Below are positions 6,902-9,919 of a stretch of DNA of 9,919 bases, piece after piece. This DNA is from JBBITI01 sp037440885. GTDB lineage: Bacteria > Chloroflexota > Dehalococcoidia > Dehalococcoidales > UBA2162. A program made the position numbers and the translations under genes. Below the pieces are notes generated by a model that did not search any database, was not told the origin of the DNA, and saw nothing but the letters and a program-made list of their open reading frames with translations. Numbering within the stretch: position 1 is the first letter of the stretch; each line of letters opens with the position of its first letter. The stretch is taken from assembly GCA_037440885.1 (NCBI GenBank), contig JBBITI010000086.1:1-9919 (forward strand). The letters are read 5' to 3'.

Positions 6902-8223
6902 TCTTTTTTATCCTCCTTGGTGGCACTGCTGTCTGCCGTGTCTCCTTTCGCAATTTCCACCAGTTTGTCGATTGTTTTCCGGGCGAGTAGTCGTTGACTG
7001 ATCGATTCCCTGACCTCAGGTTTGTTCAGGGATTTTAACAGGTCGTCCCTGTTCTGTCCGGTGATGCCCTGCAGCATCCTTTCGATTTCGGCATCGATGT
7101 CGCCTTCGCTAACCTGGATCTTCTCTTCTTCGGAGATTTTCCCAAGTACCAGCGACCTTTTTACCCGTTTTTCGGCTGTCTCATGCGCCGCTTCATGAAA
7201 TTCCTGGTGTACTTCCTCTTCGGTTTTGTTCACACTTTTGAGATATGCCTGGAATTGTTCGCGGGTCTGAAAACGATCATCCATCATGCGGTGAATTTCA
7301 TTGTCCGCCAGGATCGGCGGGAACTCAATTTGAGCCTGGTTGACTGCCTCTGTGAGGACTGCTTCTTCGTAATTGCTTTTTGCAATCTCCAGTGTCTTTT
7401 CTTTCAAACTGCTTTTCGTGAACTCTTTCAGTGCATCCAGGGTTTCATGTTCCTTGCTGATTGTTTTCGCGAATTCATCATTTAACTCAGGTAGCTTTTC
7501 TACTTTGATTTCGTTGATTCTGACCTTAAACTTGCATTCTTTCCCGGCATAATCGGTTCTCGGATCATCCGCCGGGAAGTTCAAGCTGAACTCTTTCTCC
7601 TCGTCTTTCTTCATGCCGGTAATTTGCTCGCCGAATCCGGGTATCGGGAAATTCTCCCCTTGTTTTATGTTATACTGGGCGTTTTTCTGATTGATATATG
7701 GCTTGCCTTCCGCTTCACTCCACACATCCATCGTTGCCATGTCATCGGTTAAGGCTGCACGATCCACCGGTTCCCATGTAGCATGCTCGTGTCGTAACGA
7801 TTCCAGGACTTTGTTGACGTCTTCTTCGGTTACCTCATGCGGAGGCTCTTCGGGTAGCCGTATTTGATGATAATCGCCGAGCTTGATAACCGGTTTTAAA
7901 GGTACGATCGCTTTGAAGATTACCGGTTCGGTCTGCGTGATCTCGATCTGGGGACTGGCTATCGGGTCGATTTCCTGTTCTTTGATTGCCTTCTTGTAGG
8001 CATCAGGCAGTAAATCTTCCAGCGTTTCTTCCAGCAGGCTCTTCCGCGTGTAATATTTTTCAAAAATATTACGCGGCGTTTTCCCTATCCGGAATCCCGG
8101 TACTTTGGTCCTTTTGACGAGCCTCTGGTATGTCTTTTCCATCGACTCTTCAACTTCTGTTGGTTCGATTTCAACCGTGAGATACGCTTGACTGTTTTCT
8201 GTCTTTTCTTTAGTGACCTTCAT
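6898..8223 (-). CDS. tig: Trigger factor (ribosome-associated chaperone and peptidyl-prolyl isomerase)
   Basis: Trigger factor docks at the ribosomal exit tunnel and shields and helps fold nascent chains. The 441-residue protein has the three usual domains. The N-terminal ribosome-binding domain (about 1-112) carries the signature GFRIGKTP (43-50), which contacts the ribosome. An FKBP-type isomerase domain (about 158-242) contains IPGFGEQITGM (194-204). The long helical C-terminal chaperone domain runs from about 245 to 425 and ends in a Lys/Asp/Glu-rich tail. Length is close to the 432 residues of the E. coli protein. On the minus strand GGAG (8228-8231) precedes ATG8223 by only 4 bases, and the gene begins 10 bases after the aspS stop. 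Its stop overlaps the clpP start. The arrangement suggests one message for tRNA charging, nascent-chain folding and proteolysis. Confidence 0.97.
   Translation of the reverse strand: MKVTKEKTENSQAYLTVEIEPTEVEESMEKTYQRLVKRTKVPGFRIGKTPRNIFEKYYTRKSLLEETLEDLLPDAYKKAIKEQEIDPIASPQIEITQTEPVIFKAIVPLKPVIKLGDYHQIRLPEEPPHEVTEEDVNKVLESLRHEHATWEPVDRAALTDDMATMDVWSEAEGKPYINQKNAQYNIKQGENFPIPGFGEQITGMKKDEEKEFSLNFPADDPRTDYAGKECKFKVRINEIKVEKLPELNDEFAKTISKEHETLDALKEFTKSSLKEKTLEIAKSNYEEAVLTEAVNQAQIEFPPILADNEIHRMMDDRFQTREQFQAYLKSVNKTEEEVHQEFHEAAHETAEKRVKRSLVLGKISEEEKIQVSEGDIDAEIERMLQGITGQNRDDLLKSLNKPEVRESISQRLLARKTIDKLVEIAKGDTADSSATKEDKKE
6912..6918 (-). promoter_or_regulatory. Strong Shine-Dalgarno sequence of clpP, inside the end of tig
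   Basis: Read on the minus strand, AAGGAGG lies 10 bases before the clpP ATG (6901-6899) and matches the anti-Shine-Dalgarno core fully. Its bases fall within the trigger factor codons for Thr-Lys-Glu-Asp near the C terminus, so the sequence serves both as coding region and as ribosome site. It is the strongest ribosome site I see in the window. Confidence 0.85.
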
Positions 8224-8233
8224 TTGTCTCCAA

Positions 8234-9919
8234 TCATTTAGGTAAATCTGCCTGAAGTAACTGGATATGTAAATTTATCAGTTGCTGCTCGTCCACCGTT
8301 GACGGTGCTTCGAGCATCACGTCGACTGCATTTTGGTTCTTCGGGAACGCGATCACTTCCCTGATGGTACTCTCGCCCGCTAGTAACATTACGATGCGGT
8401 CGATTCCCGGGGCGATCCCGCCGTGGGGCGGCGCCCCGTACTCGAAAGCTTCCAGTAGAGTGCCGAATCTTTGTGTAATATCATTATCAGAATACCCCAG
8501 CATGCGGAAAATTTTTCTTTGCAACTGCGGGTTGTTGATCCGGATGCTGCCGCTGGCAAGTTCATACCCGTTACAGACAAGATCATAATGGCGTGACCGT
8601 ACTTTACCGGGGTTGGTATCGATCATGCCGATGTCCTCGGTCATCGGTGCGGTGAAGGGGTGGTGTTCCGGTTCCCAGTTCGTTGTCTCCTCGTTCCAGG
8701 CAAATAATGGGAAATTCAGGACAAAAGCAAAAGCTAATAAATCGGGATCAACCAGTTTGAGACGGTTTCCCATTTCCTTTCTCAACTCGCCGAGGGCTTT
8801 ATCAACCACTTTGTGATTTCCGCCTACTACCAGCAGCAGGTCGCCTTGGCGTGCGCCGAGCCGCCGTCCCATTTCTTTGATCTGTTCTATCGTCATGTAC
8901 TTGGTGGCGACAGACTTTACCATATCACTTGTCAGTTGTTCGATGGTTCCTTCTGAGTTGCCCAGGGCAAAGGTAAGCAGTCCTCCGGCACCGTAACCTC
9001 TTGCGAATTGGTTTAATTCTTCAAGCTGGTTGCGGGTATATCCGGCGCAACCCCCGGCACAGAGGCCTTTTACCTTTCCGCCTTCGGCGATTATCTTTTT
9101 AAACATGGCGAATTCAGAAGTCGCCGCAATGTCCGTGAAATCGGCGATCTCCATACCGAACCGCAGGTCCGGTTTGTCCGTGCCGTACTTGGCCATCGCT
9201 TCGATATAGCTTATCCGTGGAAATGGCTTGATTACTTTTTTATTCGGAGTAACGGTCTCCACCATCTTAGTGAAAGTTTCTTCGATTAAACTAAGAATGT
9301 CTTCTTCATCGACAAAGCTCATCTCGATGTCGAGTTGTGTATGTTCCGGTTGTCTGTCAGCGCGGCTGTCTTCATCGCGGAAGCACCGTGCAATCTGGAA
9401 ATATTTTTCCACGCCGGCCACCATCAACAATTGCTTCAACTGCTGCGGCGATTGCGGTAAGGCATAGAAGCTCCCCGGAAAGAGCCGGCTGGGAACCAGG
9501 TAGTCTCTTGCCCCCTCCGGTGTACTCTTGATTAGTATCGGGGTTTCAATTTCCAGGAAGCCTTTTTGGTGCAGGTAGTTTCTTAGGAAAGACGTCACTC
9601 TGTCCCGCAGTATCAGGTTGTCCAGCATTTTCCGGCGCCGGAGATCGAGATATCTGTATTTAAGACGGAGGTTTTCATCCACCTCTGTATCTTCGTTTAT
9701 ATAGAAAGGCGGGGTTTTTGCAGCATTCAGTATTGTAGTGTCAAGTGCCTCGACTTCTATTTCTCCGGTAGGGAGTCTCGGATTTGCTGTGCCTTCAGGC
9801 CGTGCCTTCACCAGCCCTTTCACATGTAGAACATATTCATTTCGCATTTCATCGGTGGTTTTGTGAACCGCTTCTGAAATAGCCGGATTAAAAACTACTT
9901 GTACTTTTCCCCCCCGGTC
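8234..9919 (-). CDS. aspS: Aspartyl-tRNA synthetase, 5' end cut by the window edge
   Basis: This class II enzyme attaches aspartate to tRNA-Asp. In organisms without AsnRS it may also charge tRNA-Asn, for later amidation. The frame stays open to 9919, giving 561 visible residues; the Met codon at 9847 is internal, not the start. The residues before it (DRGGKVQVVFNP) are the end of the N-terminal OB-fold anticodon-binding domain, so only about 40-50 residues are missing. Next come motif 1 (around FLEIETPIL), the flipping-loop segment STPEGARDYLVPSR, motif 2 (FRDEDSRADRQPEHTQLDIE, about 9323-9382), the bacterial-type GAD insertion (roughly 8920-9150) and motif 3 (GGIAPGIDRIVMLLAG, about 8378-8427). 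The GAD insertion marks it as bacterial-type AspRS rather than the shorter archaeal type. Motif 2 has His where most bacterial enzymes have Phe (PEFTQ). The promoter lies outside the window. Whether it is discriminating cannot be settled without the missing N terminus. Confidence 0.97.
   Translation of the reverse strand, partial: DRGGKVQVVFNPAISEAVHKTTDEMRNEYVLHVKGLVKARPEGTANPRLPTGEIEVEALDTTILNAAKTPPFYINEDTEVDENLRLKYRYLDLRRRKMLDNLILRDRVTSFLRNYLHQKGFLEIETPILIKSTPEGARDYLVPSRLFPGSFYALPQSPQQLKQLLMVAGVEKYFQIARCFRDEDSRADRQPEHTQLDIEMSFVDEEDILSLIEETFTKMVETVTPNKKVIKPFPRISYIEAMAKYGTDKPDLRFGMEIADFTDIAATSEFAMFKKIIAEGGKVKGLCAGGCAGYTRNQLEELNQFARGYGAGGLLTFALGNSEGTIEQLTSDMVKSVATKYMTIEQIKEMGRRLGARQGDLLLVVGGNHKVVDKALGELRKEMGNRLKLVDPDLLAFAFVLNFPLFAWNEETTNWEPEHHPFTAPMTEDIGMIDTNPGKVRSRHYDLVCNGYELASGSIRINNPQLQRKIFRMLGYSDNDITQRFGTLLEAFEYGAPPHGGIAPGIDRIVMLLAGESTIREVIAFPKNQNAVDVMLEAPSTVDEQQLINLHIQLLQADLPK

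Noticed and set aside
9909..9915. Run of seven C near the right edge as a possible frameshift error in aspS
   Set aside because: The frame across it reads DRGGKVQVVFNP, which fits the expected AspRS OB-fold sequence, so the run length appears correct.

Overview
This window is a stretch of bacterial chromosome with about balanced base composition and dense, operon-like packing. It carries only housekeeping genes. Two gene strings converge on one intrinsic terminator near position 6180. The protein sequences, particularly ClpP and AspRS, and the gene content look to me like Chloroflexota, probably class Dehalococcoidia. That is recognition by eye and not a search result, so treat it as moderate confidence.

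Left edge (1-47): the 3' part of a serine tRNA with its long variable arm and an encoded CCA. A 128-base gap follows, holding a good sigma-70-type promoter with an extended -10. Plus strand (176-6139): dprA (DNA-processing protein for incoming single strands), topA (DNA topoisomerase I with three C-terminal Cys4 zinc ribbons), a XerC-type tyrosine recombinase, an M24B Xaa-Pro aminopeptidase and a PHP-domain metal-dependent phosphoesterase. Spacings are 5, 7, 21 and 36 bases, which suggests a single transcription unit. The dprA-topA-xerC order resembles the dprA-topA-trmFO-xerC order of Bacillus-type genomes, but without trmFO or hslVU. These three genes handle DNA topology, recombination and chromosome resolution. 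The last two look like passengers from peptide and nucleotide or RNA metabolism.

Minus strand (9919 down to 6281): aspS (aspartyl-tRNA synthetase, 5' end cut by the window edge), tig (trigger factor) and clpP (protease subunit). They are separated by 10 bases and then by a 4-base ATGA overlap. They link translation (tRNA charging), nascent-chain folding and proteolysis. No clpX follows clpP.

I found no mobile element, CRISPR array, prophage, toxin-antitoxin pair or defence system, and no sign of horizontal transfer. The region is ordinary core genome. The findings below are small points of gene order, expression signals and residue changes, not a new system.
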